DNA of 64,000 nucleotides from Marinomonas mediterranea MMB-1. GTDB lineage: Bacteria > Pseudomonadota > Gammaproteobacteria > Pseudomonadales > Marinomonadaceae. The position numbers and the translations under genes were made by a program. Under the pieces are notes generated by a model. It was not told the origin of the DNA. It did no database searches and saw only the letters and a list, made by a program, of their open reading frames with translations. Below are positions 44,901 through 54,039 of this stretch, in pieces. Location of the stretch: positions 4,582,501-4,646,500 of the forward strand of contig NC_015276.1 in assembly GCF_000192865.1 (NCBI RefSeq), in the 5' to 3' direction. How positions within the stretch are numbered: position 1 is the stretch's first letter; each line of letters begins with the position of its first letter.

Positions 44901-47900
44901 CGAGCGGCCAACTCATTTGCAATGGCTGCGTGTTGTTGAAACCCATTGTCTAACGCAAGTTCGATGGCTTTATCGTATAAATCAATGGCTTCAGAGTCAT
45001 TACCTTCAAGCCGCGCAATTTCTGCCTTAAGTAACAGCTCACGATGCATAAAATTGTGAGCATTATGTTCGGCCCAATCTTGGAGGCGACTTAAATTACT
45101 ATGAAGCTGTTTTTGACGGCGCTCGACAAATTCATGTCCTTCTTCCAACGACGCTAACAACAAGCTTTGTATAAAGTAATACTCTGCGTTGGTTAACCAA
45201 CCAAACGTTGCAGGAAGCGTTCCTTCAGCTTGTTCCGCCATCGATACGCCTTCCTCAAAACGCCCTAAAAGCAGGCATTCCAACATTTTGGTCGTATGGT
45301 AGTAATTCAAGCACAACGCATGTTGCTGACTCGCCATTTTTTGAACAAAACTGTCTTCGCTAAAGCCATCCTCATCCCAAGCGTAAAGGTTGTCACTTTC
45401 GCCCGTCAGCAGCCGATTGTTTCTTTCTAATATTTCCAATACTTCTAGCGTATTGGGATCGCCCATACTTTCAATAATCGGCCGAATGGTTCGAGTTTCC
45501 GCTTGAATGTCGGACAAGGAAAAGCCTGCCAGCTTCATCAGTTTCAATATATGGAAAGCACTGTAACTGATCCAGATACGGTCTCCAACATCCATTCCAG
45601 CCGCTAAGGCAGTGCGCAGCAACTTGATACTTTCTTTTACAGGAATCGTCCAGGCACTGTTGGTGACACCAAACATAGTGTAAACCTTACACCGGAACGG
45701 AATATTATTGGTTTTTTCGACAAGATTAACCGCCAGTTCACCAAACTCGTAGCCAGACTGATAGTCACCAAAAAATGCACTGAGCATAGAACCATAGTTA
45801 ACATAGCCAAATGGTGATATGTCACCATTACCATATTCAATAGACTGCACCACCATTTTGACAACGGCCAATGTACTCATCGGCAAGTTCACATTGATAG
45901 CAGGTCCCCAAATAAGACCATATAGCTTGCTCAATATTACTTGCTTTTCATCCGTCATTTCCGGCAGTTCAAGCAACGAAGCGGCCGTATTTTTCTTCAA
46001 ATAACCGTGAATCGCCTCAGACTCTTTTAACATCGCTTGTTCAAGGTCTTCCGGCGTATCAGGCCAATAAACGCCCAATAATCGAATACCCTCACAACCG
46101 GATTCAAGCGCTTCTAAAAAACGGCCATGATTAGAATACAGCTCCGTTTGCAGCGCATAGATATCCGCTTTGGCTAGATCATTCGACGCGTGATCCAATA
46201 ACGAACGGCAATACGTGTGGGCCGCGTCAATATCCCCGCAAAGTTGTTCCGCTTCGGCACTTTCTTTTACACATTCAAACTTCAAATCACTGTGTGTTTT
46301 CCAACCCTCTTCACCCAGTAGATCGTTGGCGACATTAATATAAGTCAACGCCAGATCATACGCGTTAGCACGCTTCGCTCTTTGACTCGCAGTTAAGTTA
46401 TAACGCACTAATTCAAGCCTAAATGCGTCGGTGTCAATCAGACGAATAGAACGGTTTAAATGATTGACGATACTGAACAACCTCTCGGAGGAGTCATCAC
46501 TTTTAGTTTGCTCAATCAGTAATTTGCCAATTTTATAATGTGCAACCGAACGGTCATTCGTTGACGTCAGAAAATAGGCCGCTTGCTGAACCTGGTCATG
46601 CAGAAAACGATATCGAACCGTCGATGAGCTAGATGAAGATATACTAAGTGCCGTCGTCGACAATAAAGCGTCATCAATGGAGACAACAATCCCTTGAGAA
46701 GCCGCGTTTCGAATGTGCTGTTCTACATCACTAACCTCGCGATTATTCAAGCTAGCGAGCATCACTAAGTCAAATTCATTGCCAATACAGGCCGCGAGCT
46801 GACAAAGCTCTTGGGTTTCTTTAGGCAACCGGTGAATCTTACTTTGCATAAGGTCCACCACATTATCCGATACTTGCCACGCATCAATCCGCTCAATGTC
46901 CCAAGACCACTTTCCTTCAAACCGGTCAAAATAGAGTAAGGCTTCTTTGTGCAGCGCTTCCAACAATTGATTCAGAAAAAATGGATTTCCAAGAGTCTTA
47001 TTAAAGCAACGTTTCGCCAAGGCTTTCTGATCCGAATCGTGTCGGTTAACGGTATCACCAATAAAGGCTTCGACCTGTTCAAGCGATAACGCATTCAGTT
47101 TTATATCAACGACTTGAAATTGTTGTTGCTGATGCACCTCTTTAAGAACAAGCGTCAGTTTATCCGTCGCCGCGACTTCATTATCTCGATACGCGCCGAG
47201 CAAGAGTAGGTGGTGCATTTGACTATTACGTGTTGCATTCTCAATCAATTGCAGCGATGCATTGTCAGCCCATTGCAAGTCGTCTAAAAACATCACTAGA
47301 GGATATTTTTCACTACAAAATAGCTCGATAAAGCGCGGAAAAATAATATTAAATCGATTTTGAGATTCAATCGCCGAAATGTGAACTAGCTCAGGCTGAT
47401 CACCGACAATTAAAGAGAGATCTGGAATAAAGTCAGTCATGACTCGACCATTCTCACCAAGCACTTCAATTAAGCTCGCGCGCCACACATCTATCTTACT
47501 TTCGTCTTCCATTAGTATCTGACGAATTAAATCCTGACACGCTTTTTTAATCGCCGAATACGGAAGGTCACGATTATATTGATCAAATTTTCCTTGAATG
47601 AAAAAACCTGATTTCGCTTCAATAGGCTGACGTAACTCATTAATCAAGCAGGATTTACCTATCCCGGCATACCCGCTAATCAAACCAAATACGGCTTGAC
47701 CAGAAAAACACGAGTCAACAGCATTAGAGAGCTGGGCGAGCTGCTCTTCACGCCCATAAAGTTTGTTCGGCACCGAAAAGTAAGAAGATTGATCCTTCTG
47801 CCCAATCATAAAACTCGACACTTCATTATGTAGATCGAGTTCATCAATACAGCGGCGTAAGTCGTGAATCAGGCCGGATGCGCTTTGATATCGCCCCTCC

Positions 47901-48655
47901 GGCGTTTTCGCTAACAGCTTTTGTATAATGTCAGACACGACTTGTGGAATATTTGCATCCAAAGACACCAAAGGAGTCGGCTCAATGGCAAGATGACAAT
48001 GGATTAGATGTACAGGGTCTTCTGTTTCAAACGGAGGACGACCAGACAATAAATGATATAAAGTGGTGCCTAATGAATAATAGTCTGTGCGGTAGTCTAA
48101 GACACGATTGACACGCCCCGTTTGCTCCGGCGAGCTGTAATGCAACGACCCCATAAACTTTTGACTTTGGGCTTTGAGCTCTTGCTCACCAAATTCTCTA
48201 GCGATACCAAAGTCCAATAACGTCAACGTACCATGCTGGCTGTCCCACAAAACATTTCTCGGTGTTAAGTCACCGTGAATCACTTGCTCGTTGTGTATAT
48301 CTGATAACGTCGTCACCACTCTTAATGCGATAGAAAGCGCTTCTCGTAGCGCAACGGAGTGTTGCTTCACATAGTTATTTAAACTCAAACCACTGGCATA
48401 TTCATAAACAATACACACTGAGTTTTCGTGACGTTCTAATGCAAACGCCTCAACAACCCCCTCTACCTGCTTGAGTCTCTGGCAGATCGAAAACTCCCTT
48501 TTAAAACTGTTCACTTGGTCTGAGCTAGGAAATTCATGCCGTAGTAACTTCACAGCGACAGGAGTTGAGTCGTACTCCCTTAAGGCCTTAAAAACCAGAG
48601 AGTTTTTCCCTTCTGAGAGTAGTGACTGAACTTGATAGCCAGGAATTTCGATCAT
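41930..48655 (-). CDS. Giant Ser/Thr kinase - AAA ATPase - GAF - hybrid histidine kinase (2241 aa)
   Basis: Domain order. A Ser/Thr kinase (about 5-270) has K in VAVKLLRHEF, HGDLTPRNV and DFGIA. An AAA/ORC-type ATPase (about 300-480) has Walker A GYAGIGKS and FLDDLQWAD. A long helical TPR-like region (about 650-1290) follows, then GAF (about 1320-1490). HisKA has its His near residue 1522 in TMSHEIRTPMNAI. The ATPase has NLVSNAIKFTEKG and GGTGLGLAI. Two receivers and an Hpt follow, with H2104 in KVHSLKSNLAYIGA. Receiver 2 has D1955 (VVLMDLQMP). Receiver 1 has E1814 at the matching place (DVLLMERYLAG), a phosphomimetic-like change. No membrane helix is visible. The GGDEF regulator is downstream in the same operon. 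Confidence 0.93.
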   Translation of the reverse strand: MIEIPGYQVQSLLSEGKNSLVFKALREYDSTPVAVKLLRHEFPSSDQVNSFKREFSICQRLKQVEGVVEAFALERHENSVCIVYEYASGLSLNNYVKQHSVALREALSIALRVVTTLSDIHNEQVIHGDLTPRNVLWDSQHGTLTLLDFGIAREFGEQELKAQSQKFMGSLHYSSPEQTGRVNRVLDYRTDYYSLGTTLYHLLSGRPPFETEDPVHLIHCHLAIEPTPLVSLDANIPQVVSDIIQKLLAKTPEGRYQSASGLIHDLRRCIDELDLHNEVSSFMIGQKDQSSYFSVPNKLYGREEQLAQLSNAVDSCFSGQAVFGLISGYAGIGKSCLINELRQPIEAKSGFFIQGKFDQYNRDLPYSAIKKACQDLIRQILMEDESKIDVWRASLIEVLGENGRVMTDFIPDLSLIVGDQPELVHISAIESQNRFNIIFPRFIELFCSEKYPLVMFLDDLQWADNASLQLIENATRNSQMHHLLLLGAYRDNEVAATDKLTLVLKEVHQQQQFQVVDIKLNALSLEQVEAFIGDTVNRHDSDQKALAKRCFNKTLGNPFFLNQLLEALHKEALLYFDRFEGKWSWDIERIDAWQVSDNVVDLMQSKIHRLPKETQELCQLAACIGNEFDLVMLASLNNREVSDVEQHIRNAASQGIVVSIDDALLSTTALSISSSSSSTVRYRFLHDQVQQAAYFLTSTNDRSVAHYKIGKLLIEQTKSDDSSERLFSIVNHLNRSIRLIDTDAFRLELVRYNLTASQRAKRANAYDLALTYINVANDLLGEEGWKTHSDLKFECVKESAEAEQLCGDIDAAHTYCRSLLDHASNDLAKADIYALQTELYSNHGRFLEALESGCEGIRLLGVYWPDTPEDLEQAMLKESEAIHGYLKKNTAASLLELPEMTDEKQVILSKLYGLIWGPAINVNLPMSTLAVVKMVVQSIEYGNGDISPFGYVNYGSMLSAFFGDYQSGYEFGELAVNLVEKTNNIPFRCKVYTMFGVTNSAWTIPVKESIKLLRTALAAGMDVGDRIWISYSAFHILKLMKLAGFSLSDIQAETRTIRPIIESMGDPNTLEVLEILERNNRLLTGESDNLYAWDEDGFSEDSFVQKMASQQHALCLNYYHTTKMLECLLLGRFEEGVSMAEQAEGTLPATFGWLTNAEYYFIQSLLLASLEEGHEFVERRQKQLHSNLSRLQDWAEHNAHNFMHRELLLKAEIARLEGNDSEAIDLYDKAIELALDNGFQQHAAIANELAARFWDNKNKRKFAYYYLREAHHGYMSWGAYAKAGQLEKEYPELIRSRETYAEHFTTQSFTDTTISSGNLDLMSVMRAAQIISEEIVLEQLLEKLMVTILAEAGAQKGSLVLNMDGQWRIQASGGIQDSKIQVMQNRVISEQLRDEIPLSIITYVRRTHAPVIIDDARQSSNYSKDAYVSKYQPLSVLCYPILKRGKIIGLLYLENNLVPAAFTTDRLQALNILAGQAAISIENALVYETLEKRVTDRTEELNVAKVLAEEANRAKSLFLATMSHEIRTPMNAIIGLSRLTLKTPLNLDQKDFMDKILESAEGLLGIINDILDYSKIEAHKMVLEQTRFELQSVMSRIVTICALKAKEKALELHVDIDSDVPALLLGDPLRLQQILTNLVSNAIKFTEKGFVGIRVSLEQTQEGTPQVRFDVTDSGVGLTQEHQRELFKPFTQADASITRKYGGTGLGLAICRQLVELMKGQIWVRSHLGKGSTFGFRIPVHSYQEDNDLAYKHLDFSKVRVLVVDDSNIARRAIVYMLKEIGVQCDDVGAPIEALECIREGNGASTNYDVLLMERYLAGVDCLDTIRKIKKESSNKNLTSIIVSSFSDEEKQLLSVDRDIDDVLDKPVDLSSLRQALVEHYPNRLVPAHAATDELPVEGAVLRHKRVLLVEDNELNSRVVLGYLEESGVMLDMAENGQQALEKVQEVHYDVVLMDLQMPIMDGITATRKIRAVFDEKTLPIVAMTAHASVEDKQRCLEAGMNDYITKPVDIDELYGVMKRHMSSVPKALSEEPLKGEDSAVNFVHALYNEVGLDTYRALSRVKQRLPLYISTVVEFNSLYHNIVNELRACVESNDLGALYIKVHSLKSNLAYIGAKNAFDLAQDLEKRLANKEEGKLELERLCSLLTPLLSKIDQVVGNYTNCSQNEQKFSISSINELVTEIQKLLEKSDFSVETLLNELKQVSKDRSWYEHVLEVDKLVDEIEFEKAATVITELRKQLEP

Positions 48656-48897
48656 TTCCTATTTCCCTAATTTCAGAGAACGTTCTAAAAGAAAAGCATT
48701 TGAAGCTGATTTCATTGCTTCAAAGTTCTACTTGTACCTTCCATACCCTATGGTAAATTGCAAAAGCAGTGCAAGGCGTTTCATCAAATTTAACATAACC
48801 AAGCCATATAATATGGGCAATGGTTGTCGATTTAGTAGAAAAAGGCACAAATAGTGTAGAACGTACACCGTAATAATAGGATAAGAAGGAAGGTTAT

Positions 48898-51054
48898 ATG
48901 CAATCGTTGAATTCAAAATCACCTGAAAAAATCGCTATTTTAGGTGGAGGCGTATCCGCCATTACCGCCGCATTTCGATTAACGCGAGAAGAAAATTGGA
49001 AAGAAAAGTACGACATCACCCTATATCAGCTCGGCTGGCGCATCGGAGGTAAGGGGGCCAGTGGACGTAATATGGCAGAGCATGCACGTATTGAAGAGCA
49101 TGGCATTCACGTCTGGTTTGGCTTTTATCAGCAGTCCATCAAGTTCATGCGCGAATGCTATCAAGAACTTAATCGTCAAACCGGCCCTATGCAAACCTTT
49201 AACGACGCTTTTGTTCCACACAATTCAACCGCCGTTGCTCAGTACTACCAAGACGAATGGATTCCCTGGGTATTTGATTTACAATCCTTTTTTGATGGTG
49301 ATAGCAAAGTCGATAATGACGAGTCGTTTGCTATTAAAATCGTTCAAGTTATCCAACGCTTCTTTTCGCCTTTTGCTAATGAGCTTAAAACCACATTAGA
49401 CAAGCATCCAAAATTTGATAGCTTAATTGAGGCGATAGAAAAAGCAGAAAAACAATTCAAGAAGATTGAAGATTATGTCGAAGAAGCCATTGAAGACGGC
49501 CTTGCAGACATATTGGTTGGCCTAAGAAAGGTCATTGCTGAAATTTGTGAGAAAGCGGAAGAATTTCTTCCCTTACTAGACAACCCTCTTCTGCGCTTCA
49601 CCATCAAAAAACTCCTTGGCATCGACATCACAAAAAAAGATGTCGATGAAGCAGAGCTGTGTGTGACCCGATTATGGTTATTAGCCGACTTCGGACTAAC
49701 CCTCGCCATTGGTATGTTAAAAGACAGCGGCAGTCACGATCACTACGACCACCTAAACGACATCGAATTTTCCGACTGGATGAAAAATCATGGTGCCAGC
49801 CAAGAAACGCTAGATGGCCCATTTATGAACACCGTTTACTGTGGTTTCTTTGCTTACCAAAACGGCGACATGGAAAAACACAATCTAGAAACAGGCACCT
49901 TTTTGAATGCGATTATTTACGGCGCAACACACAGTAATGGTACCTTCGTCTATCGAATGCATGCGGGTATGGGGGACGTGGTCTTTGGCCCATACTATGA
50001 AGTGTTGAACGAGTTAGGCGTAAAATTTAAGTTTTTCCATAACGTTCAAGAGTTGGTAGCGGGCACAGACGCCAGCGGCAACCCCATTGTTGAAAAGATT
50101 AAAATTGCAAAACAAGTTCCTCTCAAGGATGAAGCGAAAGGCTATGACCCGCTTGTCGATGTAAAAGGTTTACCTTGTTGGCCTTCCGCACCAATCTACG
50201 ACCAAATTGAAGACGACATTGCGGAAAAACTCATCGCTAACAAAATTGATCTTGAGTCGCTTTGGACAAACTGGCCTGAAATATACGATCAACCTCAAAT
50301 CGAGTTGGTCGCTGGAACAGACTTTGACCGTGTTATTTTAGGCATGTCGGTCGCTTCAATCCCTTATGTTGCTCCTTCTTTATTAGAGAAGAGTCCCAAA
50401 ATGGCTAAGATGACCGAGAAAGTTGAAACGGTCTGCACTCAGGCGTTTCAACTTTGGTTCAATAAAGACGTAAAAGAACTAGGCTGGCCTGCAGATAAGG
50501 TAGGAGAGCTACAGCCCGAGTGGCTAGGGTACGCAACACAGCAGGTCGATAACTGGGCGTCGGTGAGCTATTTAACGAAAGTTGAAGACTGGCCAGCAGA
50601 TGCCACACCAAAAAACATCAGCTATTTCTGCGGTACCTTTACACCAACTACCCCGGCGCCAAAAGCGCCAAATCCTCAATACCCAATGGCACAGAAAGCG
50701 TCTGTTGAACAACTCACCAAAACCATGATGACACAGAAGTTTCACCCATTTATGAACAATGCCAATCCAGAGACTGGCGTGTTTGAATGGGATTGGCTAT
50801 CTGATACGAGTGGTTCAGAGGGCGAAAGTAGGTTCCAAAGCCAATACTGGCGCTCAAATATCGACCCTTCTGAGCGTTATGTTCAAGCGATCACAGGCAC
50901 CGCGCAATACCGCCTAAAAACCGACGAAAGTGGCTTTAGCAACCTGTTGCTAACAGGAGACTGGATTCAAAATGGATTTAATATGGGCTGTGTGGAGTCC
51001 GCGACACTATCGGGGCTGCAAACCGCTGAGGCGATCATAAAAACGCAGGAATAG
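48898..51054 (+). CDS. FAD/NAD(P)-binding oxidoreductase of the phytoene-desaturase/amine-oxidase type
   Basis: This 718-residue protein starts with a dinucleotide-binding fold: IAILGGGVSAITAAFRL near residue 12, then YQLGWRIGGKGASGRN, and RIEEHGIHVWFGFYQ. The C-terminus has the FAD-closing motif NLLLTGDWIQNGFNMGCVESATLSGLQTAE. This is the COG3349-like group of uncharacterised NAD(P)-binding proteins related to carotenoid desaturases and hydroxysqualene dehydroxylase. A charged helical insert (about 145-265) is unusual for the family. No carotenoid or hopanoid genes are nearby, so the substrate is unknown. AAGGAAGG before ATG 48898 is a strong ribosome-binding site. Confidence 0.8.
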   Translation: MQSLNSKSPEKIAILGGGVSAITAAFRLTREENWKEKYDITLYQLGWRIGGKGASGRNMAEHARIEEHGIHVWFGFYQQSIKFMRECYQELNRQTGPMQTFNDAFVPHNSTAVAQYYQDEWIPWVFDLQSFFDGDSKVDNDESFAIKIVQVIQRFFSPFANELKTTLDKHPKFDSLIEAIEKAEKQFKKIEDYVEEAIEDGLADILVGLRKVIAEICEKAEEFLPLLDNPLLRFTIKKLLGIDITKKDVDEAELCVTRLWLLADFGLTLAIGMLKDSGSHDHYDHLNDIEFSDWMKNHGASQETLDGPFMNTVYCGFFAYQNGDMEKHNLETGTFLNAIIYGATHSNGTFVYRMHAGMGDVVFGPYYEVLNELGVKFKFFHNVQELVAGTDASGNPIVEKIKIAKQVPLKDEAKGYDPLVDVKGLPCWPSAPIYDQIEDDIAEKLIANKIDLESLWTNWPEIYDQPQIELVAGTDFDRVILGMSVASIPYVAPSLLEKSPKMAKMTEKVETVCTQAFQLWFNKDVKELGWPADKVGELQPEWLGYATQQVDNWASVSYLTKVEDWPADATPKNISYFCGTFTPTTPAPKAPNPQYPMAQKASVEQLTKTMMTQKFHPFMNNANPETGVFEWDWLSDTSGSEGESRFQSQYWRSNIDPSERYVQAITGTAQYRLKTDESGFSNLLLTGDWIQNGFNMGCVESATLSGLQTAEAIIKTQE

Positions 51055-51100
51055 CGTTCGCGGTGTTAAATACAACTCAACGTTAGTGCTATCTGACAAA

Positions 51101-51134
51101 AAAAGCGCTAGGAGAAATCGCTCCTAGCGCGTTT
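51101..51134. terminator. Bidirectional terminator between the FAD oxidoreductase and TRAP genes
   Basis: GCGCTAGGAG (51105-51114) pairs with CTCCTAGCGC (51121-51130). A run of A lies on its left, giving a T-run on the minus strand, and GTTTTC lies on its right. It serves both convergent genes. Confidence 0.9.
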
Positions 51135-51154
51135 TCAGTTAACACTTCCCTAGC

Positions 51155-52267
51155 TTATTCAGCGTCTCGCGCATTGATATACGCACGCTCTGACACCGCA
51201 TGCCATGCAGAGACTTTACTCATAAACGCTTTAAAGGAATCGTAGACCTTTTTACTCATTTCGTCGCTTGCTGCAACTTCGTTTAAGGTTTCTTCAGACG
51301 CTTTCTTCAACGCTTTTAAGACATCTTTAGGGAACGGACGAAGATCAACGTTATGCTCTGTCACCAGTGTTTGCAGTGCATCGTTATTTTTCGCTGTAAA
51401 CTCATCAAGCATATCTTGAGTCGCTTGACGAGAAGCCGCTCTTACAATCGCTTGTAAATCTTTCGGCAACGCTTCAAACGCTTTTTTGTTGACTAATAAC
51501 TCCATTTCGGAGCCCGGCTCGTGCCAACCTGGGTAATAGTAGTATTTGGCCGCCTTGTATAAACCAAACGCTAAGTCATTATAAGGGCCAACGAACTCAG
51601 TGGCGTCAATTGTGCCCGTTTGCAACGCAGTAAAGATTTCACCACCTGGCAAGTTAATTGGCGTTCCACCTACTTTAGACAGCACTTCGCCACCTAACCC
51701 AGGGATACGCATCTTCAAACCTTGGAAATCATCAAGGGAGTTAATTTCTTTATTAAACCAACCACCCATCTGCACTCCACTGTTACCAGAAGTCAGAGGA
51801 ATAAGGTTAAAAGGCTCATAAATTTCTTCCCAAAGGGCCATACCGCCACCATGGTAAATCCATGAATTAATCTCTTGAGGCGTCATACCAAAAGGTACCG
51901 CAGTGAAGAATTGTGCAGCCGGCACTTTGCCTTTCCAGTAATAAGACGCGCCATGACCCAACTCAGCCGTCCCTCGTGATACCGCATCAAACACTTCGAG
52001 TGGTGGAACCAGCTCACCCGCAGCATAGACTTTCACCGTCAGTCGCCCACCCGACATTTCGGTAATGTTTTTGGCCATATACTCAGCACCCGTTCCCAAA
52101 CCTGGGAAATTCTTTGGCCAAGTGGTTACCATTTTCCATTCGATTTTTTCAGGTTTCGGTTCGACTTTTGCCGTTTCTGGCACTTTGTCAGCCCCACCAC
52201 ATGCGCTCAATACCGCCGCTGTGACGCCCGCAAGCGCCCATTTTCCCCACGTATTTATTTTTAGCAT
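51155..52267 (-). CDS. TRAP transporter substrate-binding lipoprotein, TakP-like (copy 1)
   Basis: This is a 370-residue periplasmic lipoprotein with signal peptide and lipobox LSAC (Cys at residue 23). The mature part begins WKMVTTWPKNFPGLGTGAEY and has GNSGVQMGGWFNKEINSLDDFQGLKMRIPGLGGEV and GTIDATEFVGPYNDLAFGLYKAAKYYYYPGW. These signatures match the TakP group, which binds 2-oxo acids such as pyruvate. It is very similar throughout to the gene at 52520, so they are tandem paralogues. No permease is adjacent. Confidence 0.9.
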   Translation of the reverse strand: MLKINTWGKWALAGVTAAVLSACGGADKVPETAKVEPKPEKIEWKMVTTWPKNFPGLGTGAEYMAKNITEMSGGRLTVKVYAAGELVPPLEVFDAVSRGTAELGHGASYYWKGKVPAAQFFTAVPFGMTPQEINSWIYHGGGMALWEEIYEPFNLIPLTSGNSGVQMGGWFNKEINSLDDFQGLKMRIPGLGGEVLSKVGGTPINLPGGEIFTALQTGTIDATEFVGPYNDLAFGLYKAAKYYYYPGWHEPGSEMELLVNKKAFEALPKDLQAIVRAASRQATQDMLDEFTAKNNDALQTLVTEHNVDLRPFPKDVLKALKKASEETLNEVAASDEMSKKVYDSFKAFMSKVSAWHAVSERAYINARDAE

Positions 52268-52421
52268 TGTTACTCCTTGGGAGGTTTATTTTTATTGTTA
52301 AACTAACGATTTATTCGTTCGCGCAACAGTGTAAAAACTGAGAACCAAAACAACAACTCTTTTCTTATCCCAGCTTCTCAATCTCATCTTTATATTCAAA
52401 CGTCATACAGCCACCAATCCA

Positions 52422-52454
52422 TAAAAAAAGCCCCAGAGAAGACTCTCTGGGGCT
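52422..52454 (-). terminator. Rho-independent terminator after TRAP lipoprotein copy 2
   Basis: AGCCCCAGAGA (52429-52439) pairs with TCTCTGGGGCT (52444-52454) with an AGAC loop. On the minus strand a T7 run follows. It lies between the two paralogues, so each is probably transcribed separately. Confidence 0.93.
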
Positions 52455-52519
52455 TTTGATCATTCTAATACAAGCTGATACACGCTAATAAAAGTATCAA
52501 ATAGCTATATTAATAGACT

Positions 52520-53650
52520 CTATTCTGCGTCGCGGGCATTAATATAAGCGCGCTCAGAAACAGTGTGCCAAGCGGATACTTTCTCTTTAAACGCTTTCAA
52601 TGAGTCATACACCTTACGACTCGCTGGATCATTTGCAGCTAACTCTTCGATCACCTCTTCGGATGCATCACGAAGCTCAGCCAATGCATCAGCAGGGAAC
52701 TCACGCAACTCAACACCGTGCTCAGAAATCAGCGTCTGCAACGCTTCATTGTTACGAGCGGTAAACTCATCCAACATATCCGCATTAGCTTGGCGAGCTG
52801 CTGCACGAACAATAGCTTGCAGGTCTTTAGGTAAAGCATTGTATGCGTCTTTATTTACCGTAATCTCTACTGCCGAACCTGGCTCGTGCCAGCCTGGGTA
52901 ATAGTAGTATTTCGCCGCTTTGTAGAGACCGAATGCCAAATCATTATATGGCCCAACAAATTCTGTCGCATCGATTGCGCCCGTTTGCAGGGATGTAAAG
53001 ATTTCACCACCAGGCAAATTTACAGGTACACCACCCGCCTTTTTAAGCACTTCACCGCCTAACCCAGGAATACGCATTTTTAGGCCTTTAAGATCCGCAA
53101 CGGAATTGATTTCTTTGTTAAACCAACCGCCCATTTGCACACCCGTGTTGCCACCCGCCATAGGTAGAACGTTAAATGGCTGATAGATTTCTTCCCATAG
53201 CTCTAGACCACCGCCATGGTAAATCCAAGAGTTTAGCTCTTGCGCTGTTAAACCAAATGGAATAGAAGCAAAGAACTGAGAGGCAGGAACCTTACCTTTC
53301 CAGTAGTAAGACGCGGCATGGCCCATCTCTGCTGTGCCACGAGAGACAGCATCAAACACTTCCAAAGGTGGCACCAACTCACCCGCGGCATACACCTTCA
53401 CTTGCAAACGACCACCAGACATTTCATTGATGTTCTTCGCAAGGTATTCAGCACCCGTACCTAAAGCAGGGAAGTTTTTTGGCCAAGTGGTCACCATTTT
53501 CCATTTAATGACCTCAGGCTTTTTCTCAACCTGAGCACTTTTTGCTGACTCTTTCGTCGCTTCTTTATCACTAGCCCCACCACAAGCGGTCAGCACAACC
53601 GCCAACAAGCTCGCCGCAGCCAGCTTGCCAAACTGCATTACTTTCTTCAT
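52520..53650 (-). CDS. TRAP transporter substrate-binding lipoprotein, TakP-like (copy 2)
   Basis: This is a 376-residue lipoprotein with lipobox LTAC (Cys at residue 23) and a charged linker after it. The core repeats the copy 1 signatures: VTTWPKNFPALGTGAEYLAKN, GGNTGVQMGGWFNKEINS, GAIDATEFVGPYNDLAFGLYKAAKYYYYPGWHEPGS. Copies 1 and 2 differ mainly in the signal peptide and the C-terminal helices. Differences such as AVEITVNKDAY against EMELLVNKKAF near the ligand region might alter specificity. The 389-nt region upstream (53651-54039) has no gene. Confidence 0.9.
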   Translation of the reverse strand: MKKVMQFGKLAAASLLAVVLTACGGASDKEATKESAKSAQVEKKPEVIKWKMVTTWPKNFPALGTGAEYLAKNINEMSGGRLQVKVYAAGELVPPLEVFDAVSRGTAEMGHAASYYWKGKVPASQFFASIPFGLTAQELNSWIYHGGGLELWEEIYQPFNVLPMAGGNTGVQMGGWFNKEINSVADLKGLKMRIPGLGGEVLKKAGGVPVNLPGGEIFTSLQTGAIDATEFVGPYNDLAFGLYKAAKYYYYPGWHEPGSAVEITVNKDAYNALPKDLQAIVRAAARQANADMLDEFTARNNEALQTLISEHGVELREFPADALAELRDASEEVIEELAANDPASRKVYDSLKAFKEKVSAWHTVSERAYINARDAE

Positions 53651-53960
53651 GTTATTCCTTAGAGTTAATCAAATTTTACGTTTTACATCATTTATTCACG
53701 CGATACAGGGCGAACACTCAAAGCCACCATGTCCCTAAACATGACTGCTCACTAAAGCAAAAACGCAGTGCGCGTTTGAGACTTTATGTTCCTTGATTCG
53801 CCGACTTAGACCATAGATGTTGTTATTTTCGATTAAGTCACTTTGTACGAGCCGTTTTTCAGAATAAAACGAGGATAGGGATAGTAGAGAGGGATGAACA
53901 AAAATTCAACTATTTGACCAATAAGACAGTTAGGACATTGATACAAGCCGTTAAATACGC

Positions 53961-54005
53961 TCATTCAAAGGCGAAACTCAAACATTGAATATCGCCTTTG
54001 AATGA
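53961..54005. terminator. Perfect 14-bp inverted repeat in the gap before the F420-reductase-like gene's end
   Basis: TCATTCAAAGGCGA (53961-53974) and TCGCCTTTGAATGA (53992-54005) pair perfectly around a 17-nt loop. It lies 34 nt past the stop of the minus-strand gene ending at 54040. There is no U-run. The rest of the 53651-54039 gap shows nothing else recognisable except the presumed promoter of TRAP copy 2. Confidence 0.55.
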
Positions 54006-54039
54006 GAAATAGAAAAATATTCGACCAAGCGACTATGCG

